Below are positions 1 through 7,758 of a DNA stretch of 25,409 bases, in pieces. Positions within the stretch are counted from its first letter, which is position 1, and each line of letters starts with the position of its first letter. A program made the position numbers and the translations under genes. Source of the stretch: Clostridiales bacterium UBA4717. GTDB lineage: Bacteria; Bacillota; Clostridia; Oscillospirales; CAG-272. The notes beneath the pieces were generated by a model. The model worked only from the letters and a program-made list of their open reading frames with translations. It made no database searches and was not told where the DNA came from. The stretch is taken from positions 14,894 to 40,302 of the forward strand of contig DHJP01000165.1 in the NCBI GenBank assembly GCA_002404395.1. The letters are read 5' to 3'.

Positions 1-495
1 CCGAACGAACACCGAATCAAAGAAGGCGCGGCTCGGCTTTTCCGCTCCAAGCTCCTCGGAAATAAAAACTCCGTTTATAAGGCGATCGATGCCGGAAGCT
101 TCAAGTCTGCGATGCTGTACGCTTCCCGTACCGTTTGTCACTATGTATATCCGATATTTTCCGTAAAGCTTCAGAAGCAGCTCTTTAGCACCCGGCATAA
201 AGAAATATTCTTCGCCGACAAGCCATTCAAAACGCTTTTGCACCGCCGACGGGTCCGCACATATCCCGTATTCGTCAAAAAGCTGTTCAAAGCGGCTTAC
301 AATGACTTCACAGCGCTTCAGCTCTCCTCGCTCAAGCGCCTTCCATTTTGAAATGTTTATATCATGATAACGCTTTGCCATATCGTCGTCGGCAGCGACG
401 CCGAATTCGCCGAGCGCTTTTTTTAATGCGATCGGCTCGATCCTTGAAAAATCAAGCAACGTATCGTCAAGATCAAAAAATATCGTATCAATCAT
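1..495 (-). CDS. HAD-family hydrolase, YjjG-like nucleotidase (3' end cut off by window)
   Basis: Reads from an ATG at 495 leftward off the window edge, giving 165 residues with no stop. HAD motif I is DLDDT at residues 8-12, with D8 as nucleophile and D10 as acid/base. Motif II is VTNGTG around T120. Motif III lies around K153, in SEELGAEKP. A helical cap separates motifs I and II. The order and the TNG...Q..RLEASGI stretch fit YjjG-type pyrimidine 5'-nucleotidases or related phosphatases, which are cytosolic nucleotide or phosphosugar phosphatases. The start has GGAG six bases upstream. It lies downstream of typA, separated by a terminator, and no promoter of its own was found, so it may depend on read-through. 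The substrate cannot be told from sequence. Family call firm, subfamily tentative. Confidence 0.85.
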   Translation of the reverse strand, partial: MIDTIFFDLDDTLLDFSRIEPIALKKALGEFGVAADDDMAKRYHDINISKWKALERGELKRCEVIVSRFEQLFDEYGICADPSAVQKRFEWLVGEEYFFMPGAKELLLKLYGKYRIYIVTNGTGSVQHRRLEASGIDRLINGVFISEELGAEKPSRAFFDSVFVR

Positions 496-546
496 GGCAG
501 ACTCCATGCCGCCGCGGGCGGCTCGGCTGTAAACAAGGCTTATTGC

Positions 547-581
547 AAATTTCCCGACAGGCGTGACCGGTCGGGAAATTT
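547..581 (-). terminator. Rho-independent terminator after typA
   Basis: A perfect 12-bp inverted repeat (547-558 with 570-581) and an 11-base loop lie immediately beyond the typA stop. The U-tract on the minus strand is weak. The plus strand has a T-rich run after the stem, but no plus-strand gene precedes it. Confidence 0.7.
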
Positions 582-585
582 TGTT

Positions 586-2412
586 TTATTCTTTTTTTAA
601 CTTACTCTGCGCCTTGAGACGGTTAGCAGTGTTGAGTATACGTTTTCTCAGACGGATGTTTTTCGGAGTGACCTCGATAAGCTCATCATCAGCGATAAAC
701 TCGATCGCCTCTTCAAGGCTCATTACCTTAGGCGTGATCAGTCTGAGCGCTTCGTCCGCACCGGCTGAGCGTATGGCGGTAAGATGCTTCTTTTTGCATA
801 CGTTGACCGCAATATCTCCGATCTTCGGCGATTCGCCAACTATCATACCCTCATAAACGGGAACCGCAGGTCCGATGAAGAGCTGTCCGCGTTCTTGGGT
901 GTTGTAAAGTCCGTATGACGTGGTTTCGCCGTCCTCGCTCGCTACAAGCGAACCGGTGTAGCGCATGGTGATCTCACCGCGGCAGGGTTGATATCCATCG
1001 AATACCGAGTTGATTATTCCCTCTCCCTTGGTGTCGGTCAAAAACTCACTGCGGTAACCGAAGAGGCAACGCGCAGGTATGCTGTATTCTATTCTCCATC
1101 TGTCGCCGTGCATAGACATTTCTATCAGGTCGCCCTTACGCGCGCCGAGCTTTTCGATGACCGCTCCCTGAGAGCCGTCAGGCACGTCGATTATCACGCG
1201 CTCCATAGGCTCGCACTTAACGCCGTCGATCATTTTGTAAAGCACTCTCGGTGTGCTGCAGGCAAGCTCATAACCCTCACGGCGCATTGTTTCTATCAGT
1301 ATCGACAAATGCATTTCGCCTCTGCCCGCAACCTTGAAGCTGTCGGTAGTTTCACCGTCCGATACTCTGAGCGACACGTCCTTGAGCAATTCCTTGTAAA
1401 GTCTTTCTCTGAGCTGACGCGAAGTAACATACTTGCCGTCGCGTCCCGCAAGCGGACTGTCGTTGACCATAAATGTCATTTCCATTGTCGGTTCGCTTAC
1501 TTTGACAAATTCAAGCGGCTCCACACACGCGGGAGAAGTCAGCGTATCGCCGATATTGATGTCCTCGGCGCCCGAGAAGCAGACAATATCTCCGACCATT
1601 GCGCTTTCCACCGGGATACGCTTTAGTCCGTCGATCTGATAAAGCGCAACGATCTTTGCCTTTTTGACTTCACCCGGCTTGTGGTAGTTTGAGATCGCCA
1701 CATCCGCTCCGAGCTTTGCGGTACCGCGCTCGATCCTGCCGATACCGATACGTCCGACATAATCATTATAGTCGATAGACGAAACGAGCAGCTGAAGCTC
1801 TCCGTCGGGATCGCCCTCGGGCTTCGGAATGTAGTCAAGGATCAGATCGAACAGGCATTTGAGATCCTTGTCCTGCTTGTCGGGAGTCATGGAAGCAGTG
1901 CCTGCTCTGCCCGAGCAGAATACCATGGGACTGTCGAGCTGTTCATCGCTTGCGTCAAGCGACATGAGCAGTTCAAGCACCTCGTCCTGAACTTCGTCAA
2001 GCCGCGCGTCGGGCTTGTCAACCTTATTTATCACCACGATAACACGGTGATTCAGCGCGAGTGCTTTCTGAAGCACAAAGCGGGTCTGCGGCATCGGACC
2101 CTCCGCCGCGTCAACGAGCAAAAGCACGCCGTCAACCATTTTGAGTATACGCTCGACCTCTCCTCCGAAATCGGCGTGACCGGGGGTGTCGATAATGTTT
2201 ATCTTAACACCGTTATAGTGCACAGCAGTGTTCTTGGCGAGTATCGTAATTCCGCGTTCGCGTTCAAGGTCATTGCTGTCCATGACGCGCTCCTCAGTCG
2301 CCTGATTCTGACGGAAAATACCGCCCTGCTTAAGCATTTCATCAACAAGGGTCGTCTTGCCGTGGTCAACGTGGGCGATGATCGCTATATTTCTTAAATC
2401 TTCTCTTATCAA
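586..2412 (-). CDS. typA: Ribosome-associated translational GTPase TypA/BipA
   Basis: Protein of 608 residues, the normal size for TypA/BipA, a translation-factor GTPase that binds the 70S ribosome and is needed for stress or cold adaptation and 50S assembly. Visible motifs are G1 [10 protein letters not shown] (13-22), switch I region RERGITI (51-57), G3 DTPGH (75-79) and G4 NKVD (129-132). EF-G-like domains II, III and V follow ([30 protein letters not shown]), then a Lys/Arg-rich C-terminus typical of the BipA C-terminal domain. The start is a TTG at 2412, with GGAG eight bases upstream (2421-2424). The gene is monocistronic, with its own promoter and a terminator at 547-581. Confidence 0.98.
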   Translation of the reverse strand: MIREDLRNIAIIAHVDHGKTTLVDEMLKQGGIFRQNQATEERVMDSNDLERERGITILAKNTAVHYNGVKINIIDTPGHADFGGEVERILKMVDGVLLLVDAAEGPMPQTRFVLQKALALNHRVIVVINKVDKPDARLDEVQDEVLELLMSLDASDEQLDSPMVFCSGRAGTASMTPDKQDKDLKCLFDLILDYIPKPEGDPDGELQLLVSSIDYNDYVGRIGIGRIERGTAKLGADVAISNYHKPGEVKKAKIVALYQIDGLKRIPVESAMVGDIVCFSGAEDINIGDTLTSPACVEPLEFVKVSEPTMEMTFMVNDSPLAGRDGKYVTSRQLRERLYKELLKDVSLRVSDGETTDSFKVAGRGEMHLSILIETMRREGYELACSTPRVLYKMIDGVKCEPMERVIIDVPDGSQGAVIEKLGARKGDLIEMSMHGDRWRIEYSIPARCLFGYRSEFLTDTKGEGIINSVFDGYQPCRGEITMRYTGSLVASEDGETTSYGLYNTQERGQLFIGPAVPVYEGMIVGESPKIGDIAVNVCKKKHLTAIRSAGADEALRLITPKVMSLEEAIEFIADDELIEVTPKNIRLRKRILNTANRLKAQSKLKKE

Positions 2413-2457
2413 GGTATTATCTCCTTTTTTAAATTGCCTGCATCATTTCATCCTGTT

Positions 2458-2486
2458 ATTATATCACGTTTTTCGTCATTTGTATA
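2458..2486 (-). promoter_or_regulatory. Sigma-A promoter for typA
   Basis: On the minus strand, -35 TATACA (2481-2486), a 17-bp spacer and a perfect -10 TATAAT (2458-2463). The start point would be near 2451, leaving a leader of about 40 bases. Confidence 0.65.
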
Positions 2487-2553
2487 TAGCTAATCGTCCG
2501 ATATTGAGAAAAATCGCGCTTTTTCAAGTGTGATTTTTGCACAAGTTGCGCGT

Positions 2554-3243
2554 TCATTTCCTTCTCAGCGTGCGCAAATAGATTTTTCTTTCTTCGCTTA
2601 TCCTATAGCTGTCCATTGCCTTTGAGATCGTTTTGTTGTGGCTCCACAAGTCAAGCCGCGGCGTTTCAAGATATTTTACCGCATCATCATATCTGTAAGC
2701 AAGCGCAGTGGCAAAATACCACGCCTGAGCCATTTTTATGTAGTAATCGTCCGACCTTACCGATGCCGCAAGCTCGGCATATTCGCTCTTGAAATTATCC
2801 TTCAGGTAAAATTTCATCAGCATATTCAATCCGAAGCGCACAGTGTAGGTATGCGCTGACTTCAGATACTTCCCGATCTTAGGGTAATATTCCTCCGAAT
2901 GGTACCTCACGCACTCCGGCGAAAGCCCGTCGCAGGTAGACCAATTATCAATATGCGGCAAAAACACGTCGATTTCGCGGACACCACGCTCATAATCCTT
3001 GGTTTTGGCGATAATGAACGAGTGCAGATTATTCTCCTCATAATACCGATGCTCTGGCAAAGCCGTAAACGCTTCGGCGGTTTTGTCCTTAAGCATTTGC
3101 GCAGCAAGCTTTCGGACAACGGGAACTCTGACGCCGATGATCGAGTCGCGTGCCAGATTCGGCAGGAGTGCGGCAGTAAAATCCCCATACTTTTCATCTC
3201 GGTTTTCAAGCAAAGTTTTTCTGACGGTTTCGATCACATTCAT
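2554..3243 (-). CDS. DNA alkylation repair protein, AlkD-like
   Basis: A 229-residue, almost wholly helical protein of the AlkD/AlkC HEAT-like repeat family. These glycosylases remove cationic alkylated bases such as 3- and 7-methylpurines without flipping the base. Visible landmarks are GVRVPVVRKLA near 37-47, the catalytic-type NWSTCD with W101 and D105, MAQAWYFATAL at 171-181, and W200 with the following SHNKTI. The length matches AlkD (about 235 residues). The start has GGAGGT six bases upstream. The gene is divergent from trmO, with overlapping promoters. Homologues are often annotated only as DNA alkylation repair protein, and activity is not proven for every branch. Confidence 0.9.
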   Translation of the reverse strand: MNVIETVRKTLLENRDEKYGDFTAALLPNLARDSIIGVRVPVVRKLAAQMLKDKTAEAFTALPEHRYYEENNLHSFIIAKTKDYERGVREIDVFLPHIDNWSTCDGLSPECVRYHSEEYYPKIGKYLKSAHTYTVRFGLNMLMKFYLKDNFKSEYAELAASVRSDDYYIKMAQAWYFATALAYRYDDAVKYLETPRLDLWSHNKTISKAMDSYRISEERKIYLRTLRRK

Positions 3244-3307
3244 CAGAGCACCTCCTGTTTGCAGATTGAAGCCTTATAAAGCTCAGCCGACGCTTCTTGC
3301 GAAAATT

Positions 3308-3337
3308 ATTATATCACACACAGGCGGGACTTGTAAA
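3308..3337 (-). promoter_or_regulatory. Promoter for the alkD-like gene
   Basis: On the minus strand, -10 TATAAT (3308-3313), an 18-bp spacer and -35 TTTACA (3332-3337). The -35 overlaps the -35 of the divergent trmO promoter. Confidence 0.6.
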
Positions 3338-3359
3338 TACCTCACTTTTCTGATACAAT
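3331..3359 (+). promoter_or_regulatory. Promoter for trmO
   Basis: On the plus strand, -35 TTGTAA (3331-3336), a 17-bp spacer and -10 TACAAT (3354-3359). The start point would be near 3366, about 32 bases before the ATG. Confidence 0.6.
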
Positions 3360-3397
3360 ATTAAGTAAAGACCGACCAAAATAACCGGGAGTTATCT

Positions 3398-4069
3398 ATG
3401 AAAACAATCGCTCACATCAGAAACGGCTTTGAAAGCAAATTCGGAATACCTCGTCAGGGAGGTATTGCAAAGGAATTGACCTCCGAAATAATTTTTGAAA
3501 AAGAATATCGGAATCCGGAAGCCTTTCGCGGACTCGACGGCTATTCTCATATCTGGCTCATCTGGAATTTTTCCGAAAGCGAGCGCAAGTCATGGTCTCC
3601 GACAGTCAGACCGCCGCGGCTCGGAGGCAACAAGCGCATGGGAGTATTTGCAACGCGCTCGCCGTTTAGACCGAATCCGATCGGTCTCAGCGCGGTAAAG
3701 CTTGAGGAAATACGCAACGACCCGAAGCTTGGCATGGTGCTCGTTGTTTCCGGTGCCGACCTGATGAACGGAACGCCGATCTATGACATAAAGCCGTATC
3801 TGCCCGAATTTGACAGCATCGCAGACGCCAGCGGCGGGTTCGCCGAGCAAACCTCGGCTCACACAGTCAGGGTAGAGTGCCGCGCCGAGCTTGAAGCAAG
3901 CTTCCCCGAGATCTCCGCCGCCGCAAAGCTTTTGCTCTCAGAGGATCCGAAGCCGGCGTATTTAAGGGACCTTTCACGTATATACGGTATGAAATATTCC
4001 TCACACGAGATCAAATTTAAATACACCGATTCGGGGATCGCCATAATTGATATAGTAAAAGAAACTTAG
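3398..4069 (+). CDS. trmO: tRNA (N6-threonylcarbamoyladenosine-37 N6)-methyltransferase TrmO
   Basis: A 223-residue TsaA/YaeB family protein that transfers a methyl group from SAM to t6A37 of certain tRNAs. The beta-barrel SAM-binding signature is clear: RPPRLGGNKRMGVFATRSPF (71-90) followed by RPNPIGLSAVKL (91-102), and DLMNGTPIYDIKPYLP (121-136). The N-terminal HIRNGFESKFGIPRQ and the GLDGYSHIWLIW stretch are also typical. The C-terminal extension (about 155-223) with its DPKPAYLRDLSRIYG segment is the usual small C-terminal domain. The start has GGGAG six bases upstream. It is a single gene with its own promoter. Confidence 0.95.
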   Translation: MKTIAHIRNGFESKFGIPRQGGIAKELTSEIIFEKEYRNPEAFRGLDGYSHIWLIWNFSESERKSWSPTVRPPRLGGNKRMGVFATRSPFRPNPIGLSAVKLEEIRNDPKLGMVLVVSGADLMNGTPIYDIKPYLPEFDSIADASGGFAEQTSAHTVRVECRAELEASFPEISAAAKLLLSEDPKPAYLRDLSRIYGMKYSSHEIKFKYTDSGIAIIDIVKET

Positions 4070-4113
4070 ACTGCGGAAAGAGTATAAAATGTTATATTTA
4101 CCGCATTTGGATA

Positions 4114-4142
4114 TTGATTTATTTAAATTTATCTGATATAAT
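4114..4142 (+). promoter_or_regulatory. Promoter for the SPFH/zinc-ribbon gene
   Basis: -35 TTGATT (4114-4119), a 17-bp spacer and a perfect -10 TATAAT (4137-4142) in an AT-rich stretch. The start point would be near 4149. The weak AT-rich inverted repeat at 4071-4105 (TGCGG...CCGCA) just upstream may end the trmO transcript. Confidence 0.7.
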
Positions 4143-4189
4143 CAATACAACAACTGCATCAGTGCAGTCAAACGAAAGGAGATTCGGCA

Positions 4190-5452
4190 ATGGGACTTAT
4201 TAAAGCTGGTATCGGTGCACTCGGAGGCACCCTCGCAGATCAATGGAAAGAATTTTTCTACTGCGACGCTATTGATAAAGATGTTCTGGTCGTAAAAGGT
4301 CAGAAACGCATAACCGGCAGATCCTCAAATACCAAAGGAAACGACAACATCATTTCAAACGGAAGCGGCATTGCGGTCGCAGACGGACAGTGCATGATAA
4401 TCGTCGAGCAAGGCAAGATAGTTGAAGTTTGCGCAGAACCCGGCGAATTTACATATGATTCATCTACTGAGCCGAGCATTTTCTCAGGCAAGCTCGGAGA
4501 AAGCATCATAAATACTTTCAAAACCATCGGAAAAAGATTTACTTACGGCGGTGATACCGGCAAGGATCAGCGTGTTTACTACTTCAACACCAAAGAGATC
4601 CCCGGCAATAAATTCGGTACTGCAAACCCGATTCCTTTCCGTGTAACGGTCGATGAAGCGGCAGGCGTTAAGCTTTCGGTGGATCTGCGTTGCAACGGTG
4701 TGTACTCTTACCACATCGTCAATCCGTTGCTTTTCTACACGAATGTTTGCGGCAATGTCTCCGAAGAATATAACCGCGAGGAGATCGACGAAACGCTTAA
4801 AGCTGAGCTTCTGACTGCGCTCCAGCCGGCACTTGCCAAAATCGCCGCTCAGCGGATAATGTACTACGAGATCCCCGCTCATACCAAAGAGATCACCGAA
4901 GCGCTCAAAGAGGAACTTTCGGTCGAATGGCAGGAAAAGAGGGGACTTGAAGTCTTTTCAATGACGCTCAACTCGGTATCGGTTCCCGACGACCAGAGAG
5001 CGAAGATCACCCAATGGGAAGAAAATGTCATGCTCAGAAATCCGAGCTTTGCAGGAGCTCACCTTGTCGGCGGTCAGGTCAGCGCTATGAACAAGGCAGC
5101 CGAAAATACCTCCGGCGCTATGACCGGCTTTATGGGCATGGGAATGGCAGCCCAGGCAGGCGGCGCAAATGCTCAGAATCTGTTTGCGATGGGTGCGGCT
5201 TCCGAAGCGCAAAAAAGCGCGGATACCTGGAAATGCGCCTGCGGCGCAGAGGCAAGCGGCAAATTCTGCGCCGAATGCGGAAGTCCCAAACCCGTATCGA
5301 GCGCTTCATGGGTATGCTCGTGCGGAGCTGCCAACAGCGGCAAATTCTGCTCTGAATGCGGAAAACCCAAGCCGAGTGCGGAATGGACCTGCGAATGCGG
5401 AAAAGTCAACAGCGGTAACTTCTGCGATAACTGCGGCAAAAAGAGACCCTGA
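4190..5452 (+). CDS. SPFH-domain protein with three C-terminal zinc ribbons (YdjI / virion-core-like)
   Basis: A 420-residue protein. Residues 1-300 match the bacterial SPFH family often named 'virion core protein (lumpy skin disease virus)' or YdjI. There is an N-terminal amphipathic GLIKAGIGALGGTLADQW, then the SPFH beta-rich domain, then a helix containing ITQWEENVMLRNP. A Gly/Met/Ala-rich linker (about 305-343) leads to three tandem zinc ribbons. Each is a CxC...CxxC set: C349/351/360/363, C376/378/387/390 and C401/403/412/415, spaced 25-27 residues apart. In Bacillus, YdjI helps place the PspA homologue at the membrane, so an envelope-stress scaffold is a reasonable inference. The start has AAAGGAGA seven bases upstream. 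No PspA-like gene is adjacent. Confidence 0.88.
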   Translation: MGLIKAGIGALGGTLADQWKEFFYCDAIDKDVLVVKGQKRITGRSSNTKGNDNIISNGSGIAVADGQCMIIVEQGKIVEVCAEPGEFTYDSSTEPSIFSGKLGESIINTFKTIGKRFTYGGDTGKDQRVYYFNTKEIPGNKFGTANPIPFRVTVDEAAGVKLSVDLRCNGVYSYHIVNPLLFYTNVCGNVSEEYNREEIDETLKAELLTALQPALAKIAAQRIMYYEIPAHTKEITEALKEELSVEWQEKRGLEVFSMTLNSVSVPDDQRAKITQWEENVMLRNPSFAGAHLVGGQVSAMNKAAENTSGAMTGFMGMGMAAQAGGANAQNLFAMGAASEAQKSADTWKCACGAEASGKFCAECGSPKPVSSASWVCSCGAANSGKFCSECGKPKPSAEWTCECGKVNSGNFCDNCGKKRP

Positions 5453-5468
5453 CGGATCATAAACATCG

Positions 5469-5506
5469 GCGGCTTACGAAAAGGATCTTTCGTAAGCCGC
5501 TTTTTT
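5469..5506 (+). terminator. Rho-independent terminator for the SPFH gene
   Basis: A perfect 13-bp stem (5469-5481 with 5488-5500) and a 6-base loop, followed by TTTTTT (5501-5506). The stem overlaps the last codons of the convergent minus-strand gene that ends at 5474. Confidence 0.92.
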
Positions 5507-6307
5507 ACTGTCGCACTCAAAAATGATCCTGTCGGACCTGCAGAGTCTGAGCCTGACGTAAGCATCACAGCTCTCGTGTATAGTGCGGTTCATTCGACCG
5601 CGATCCGGCGCCGCAAGTTTTCCGCCCTTGTATAGCGGATATGCATATATTTCAAGCTCAAGGTTTCCGCGCTTCAGGATAATGCTTCCGTCTTTACGAG
5701 CGCGGAATACCGCTCCGTTATATGTGGCAAAACGATATTCCTTACTTGTATTTTTGCCGTTTAATATCAAAGCGCATATCAAGCCGGTAAACGAAAAAGC
5801 GCCAAACGGAATGTGCGCGACCGACATCATGAAAGCACAAGGCACTTCAAAATCGTTGCATTGTATCCAAAGATAAGAACGAGGGAATGAATTCCCGCTG
5901 TCCTTTTCAATATATCCGCTTCCGTTTTCAAACACGTAAGTTTGCGAACCTATAGTTATGCTTCCGTTCACAGTGTGAGCCATACTTACCACTCCATGGC
6001 GGCACTGCATCGGCAAACAAGCGAACGGCCCCATAATATCATAACCGAGCGTCATAGGCTCGCCGTATTTAAGATCGCCGGCAATTCCCGGCAGTCTGAT
6101 CTTTATCCCGCGCGGAGAAAATACGCAATCGCCGACGCTCACCGTATCCTTGACCGCTTTAAAATCGGGCATATCAAAATGTTTTGTACCGTGCGAATCA
6201 ATTACCTGAACAAACGCGCCGTCAAGCGACCGCCCGGGTATGAATGAAAGCATATAATCGTTCATTCGTTGCTTGAAATACCAACCCTCAAACTGTTTTT
6301 CAAACAT
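5474..6307 (-). CDS. Tocopherol-cyclase-like protein
   Basis: A 277-residue protein (start at 6307) of the tocopherol cyclase family. It begins MFEKQFEGWYFKQ and carries the family signature GYIEKDSGNSFPRSYLWIQC (131-150). Plant and cyanobacterial VTE1 cyclises phytylquinols, but bacterial short members have no known reaction, and this host would not be expected to make tocopherol. The chosen ATG lies 8 bases inside the end of the upstream oxidoreductase gene, with GAGGG six bases ahead. A longer in-frame upstream reading would only overlap that gene and adds no family sequence. The coupling implies co-translation with the Rieske oxidoreductase. No signal peptide is visible. The 3' end falls inside the neighbour's terminator hairpin. 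Confidence 0.82.
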   Translation of the reverse strand: MFEKQFEGWYFKQRMNDYMLSFIPGRSLDGAFVQVIDSHGTKHFDMPDFKAVKDTVSVGDCVFSPRGIKIRLPGIAGDLKYGEPMTLGYDIMGPFACLPMQCRHGVVSMAHTVNGSITIGSQTYVFENGSGYIEKDSGNSFPRSYLWIQCNDFEVPCAFMMSVAHIPFGAFSFTGLICALILNGKNTSKEYRFATYNGAVFRARKDGSIILKRGNLELEIYAYPLYKGGKLAAPDRGRMNRTIHESCDAYVRLRLCRSDRIIFECDSKKAAYERSFS

Positions 6308-7595
6308 TCGCATCCCTCGTCGCCGGATTGTCGATAAGCTCACCGCAACTGTCAAAACGCGATCCGTGGCATGGACAGTCCCAGGTGTGTTCGGCGCGGT
6401 TATACCTGAGCGCACAGCCGAGGTGTGGGCAACGTTTGAGCGTTGGAAAAGCAAAGCCCGCCACAGTAGCTCCGAGATTAGCGAAAAGTCCGGGGTGAAG
6501 CATACTTCTCTGCGGATCAAACAACGCTTCATAACGGTTAGTCCTGCCAAGTATCATATCCGAAAGCAGCTCCGATGCCACCATCGACGTAGTCATTCCC
6601 CAAAGATTAAACCCCGTCGCAACATACACGCCCGGCATCGCTCGGCTGTATCTGCCTATATACGGTATGCCGTCGAGGGTAACGCAGTCCTGATTCGCAA
6701 AACGACATACTTCATGCGCATTTTTGAAATTTCGGCTCATAAATCGTTCGATCAGTTCATAGCCGCCGCAATACTTGCCGGTACGATGATCGCCGCCGCC
6801 CACGATCAACCGCCCACGATAGTTGCGGAAGTACAGCCCTTCTCCGGCGGAAACCGCGGTCAAACCGAGCTCGGAAGCATTTTCATATACGATCACATAA
6901 GAACGTTTTTGATACTGTTTCACAAAATACATACCGTGTCTGTTGATAAACGGAAAATGCGTCGCCACTATCACTTTATCGGCAACGATGCGACCGCCGT
7001 CGGCATATGCAACCGTTCCTTCAAGGCGTATGACTACAGTATTTGTGTATACTTTAAGCCCGCCAGCCATTCCGTTCAGGAATTTGAGCGGATGGAACTG
7101 TGCCATATTCGGATAGATCACCGCGTCAACGGTAGTAAACGGCAATAAATTACGTTTAGTATATTCGGCTGCAAAGCCGAGCTTGTTCAGAAAACGCGCT
7201 TCGTCTTCAAGCCCGTCCGTGCCGGTAAGCGAATACATAACCGAAGGACGATGCTCAAAATCGCAATCAATTCCTGACGCCGCCGCTTCATAACGGCGCA
7301 ATGCATCGAGATTAGCCTTCAGATACAGCTTTGCGGCATTAGCTCCGTACATTTTCCCGATCTTACGATACTGAATATCATGCTGTGCGCTCAATACTGC
7401 GGTGGTACCTTTGGTTATCCCATCGCCAAGCTCGCCTGCACAGGCAATTACTGTATCAACACCGTCAGCTTGCAGCTTTGCGGCACACAAAACTCCCGCC
7501 ATGCCGCCTCCGATAACGCACACGTCGCAATGCACTTCACCTCTCAAGGGGCTGTGCCTCTCAAATTTCACATCATTTGTCCATAAATATTGCAA
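6300..7595 (-). CDS. FAD-dependent oxidoreductase with C-terminal Rieske [2Fe-2S] domain
   Basis: A 431-residue DAO-type flavoprotein. The dinucleotide-binding GGGMAG is at 29-34 after a beta strand (CDVCVIGG), and further flavoprotein elements include VGGGDHRTGKYCGGY and GVYVATGFNLWGMTTSM. The C-terminus is a compact Rieske motif. Its ligands are C389/H391 and C407/H410, with C394 and C409 placed for the usual disulfide, so the cluster looks intact. Family relatives (Bacillus YhfW type) run to about 500 residues, so this Rieske domain is short at its end. The substrate is unknown. The start is TTG at 7595, with AGGAGGT six bases upstream. It overlaps the next gene by 8 bases, forming a two-gene operon. 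Confidence 0.92.
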   Translation of the reverse strand: MQYLWTNDVKFERHSPLRGEVHCDVCVIGGGMAGVLCAAKLQADGVDTVIACAGELGDGITKGTTAVLSAQHDIQYRKIGKMYGANAAKLYLKANLDALRRYEAAASGIDCDFEHRPSVMYSLTGTDGLEDEARFLNKLGFAAEYTKRNLLPFTTVDAVIYPNMAQFHPLKFLNGMAGGLKVYTNTVVIRLEGTVAYADGGRIVADKVIVATHFPFINRHGMYFVKQYQKRSYVIVYENASELGLTAVSAGEGLYFRNYRGRLIVGGGDHRTGKYCGGYELIERFMSRNFKNAHEVCRFANQDCVTLDGIPYIGRYSRAMPGVYVATGFNLWGMTTSMVASELLSDMILGRTNRYEALFDPQRSMLHPGLFANLGATVAGFAFPTLKRCPHLGCALRYNRAEHTWDCPCHGSRFDSCGELIDNPATRDANV

Positions 7596-7638
7596 AGCGG
7601 CACCTCCTTTTACCTTGTTTTTTCCCGAAGATACCGCG

Positions 7639-7667
7639 AATATGCAAAATCAATTGTTTTTTTGCAA
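7639..7667 (-). promoter_or_regulatory. Possible promoter for the Rieske/tocopherol-cyclase operon
   Basis: On the minus strand, -35 TTGCAA (7662-7667), a 17-bp spacer and -10 CATATT (7639-7644). Each box matches consensus at four of six positions. It sits back-to-back with the EamA promoter, the -35 boxes being six bases apart. Confidence 0.4.
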
Positions 7668-7673
7668 AATATC

Positions 7674-7702
7674 TTGATACGCTTACTTTTTTATGATATC
7701 AT
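7674..7702 (+). promoter_or_regulatory. Promoter for the EamA transporter gene
   Basis: -35 TTGATA (7674-7679), a 17-bp spacer and -10 TATCAT (7697-7702), giving a start near 7709. This would leave the in-frame ATG at 7693 outside the mRNA and supports the start at 7759. Confidence 0.6.
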
Positions 7703-7758
7703 TTAAGCGTTTCGTGTTACACGATCATAGATATGTATTTGAAAGAACGGAAATTGCT

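Noticed and set aside
988..1626. Plus-strand open frame of about 210 codons opposite typA
   Set aside because: It is a shadow of the typA coding sequence, with no ribosome site or family similarity. The same holds for the antisense frames over the solute-binding protein and Rieske genes.
4190..5452. Viral origin suggested by the 'virion core protein' name of the SPFH family
   Set aside because: The name is a legacy of database matches; the gene is an ordinary bacterial SPFH protein with no phage genes nearby.
6308..6550. Longer start for the tocopherol-cyclase-like gene
   Set aside because: The extra 81 residues come only from overlap with the Rieske gene in another frame and show no family similarity; GAGGG marks the ATG at 6307.
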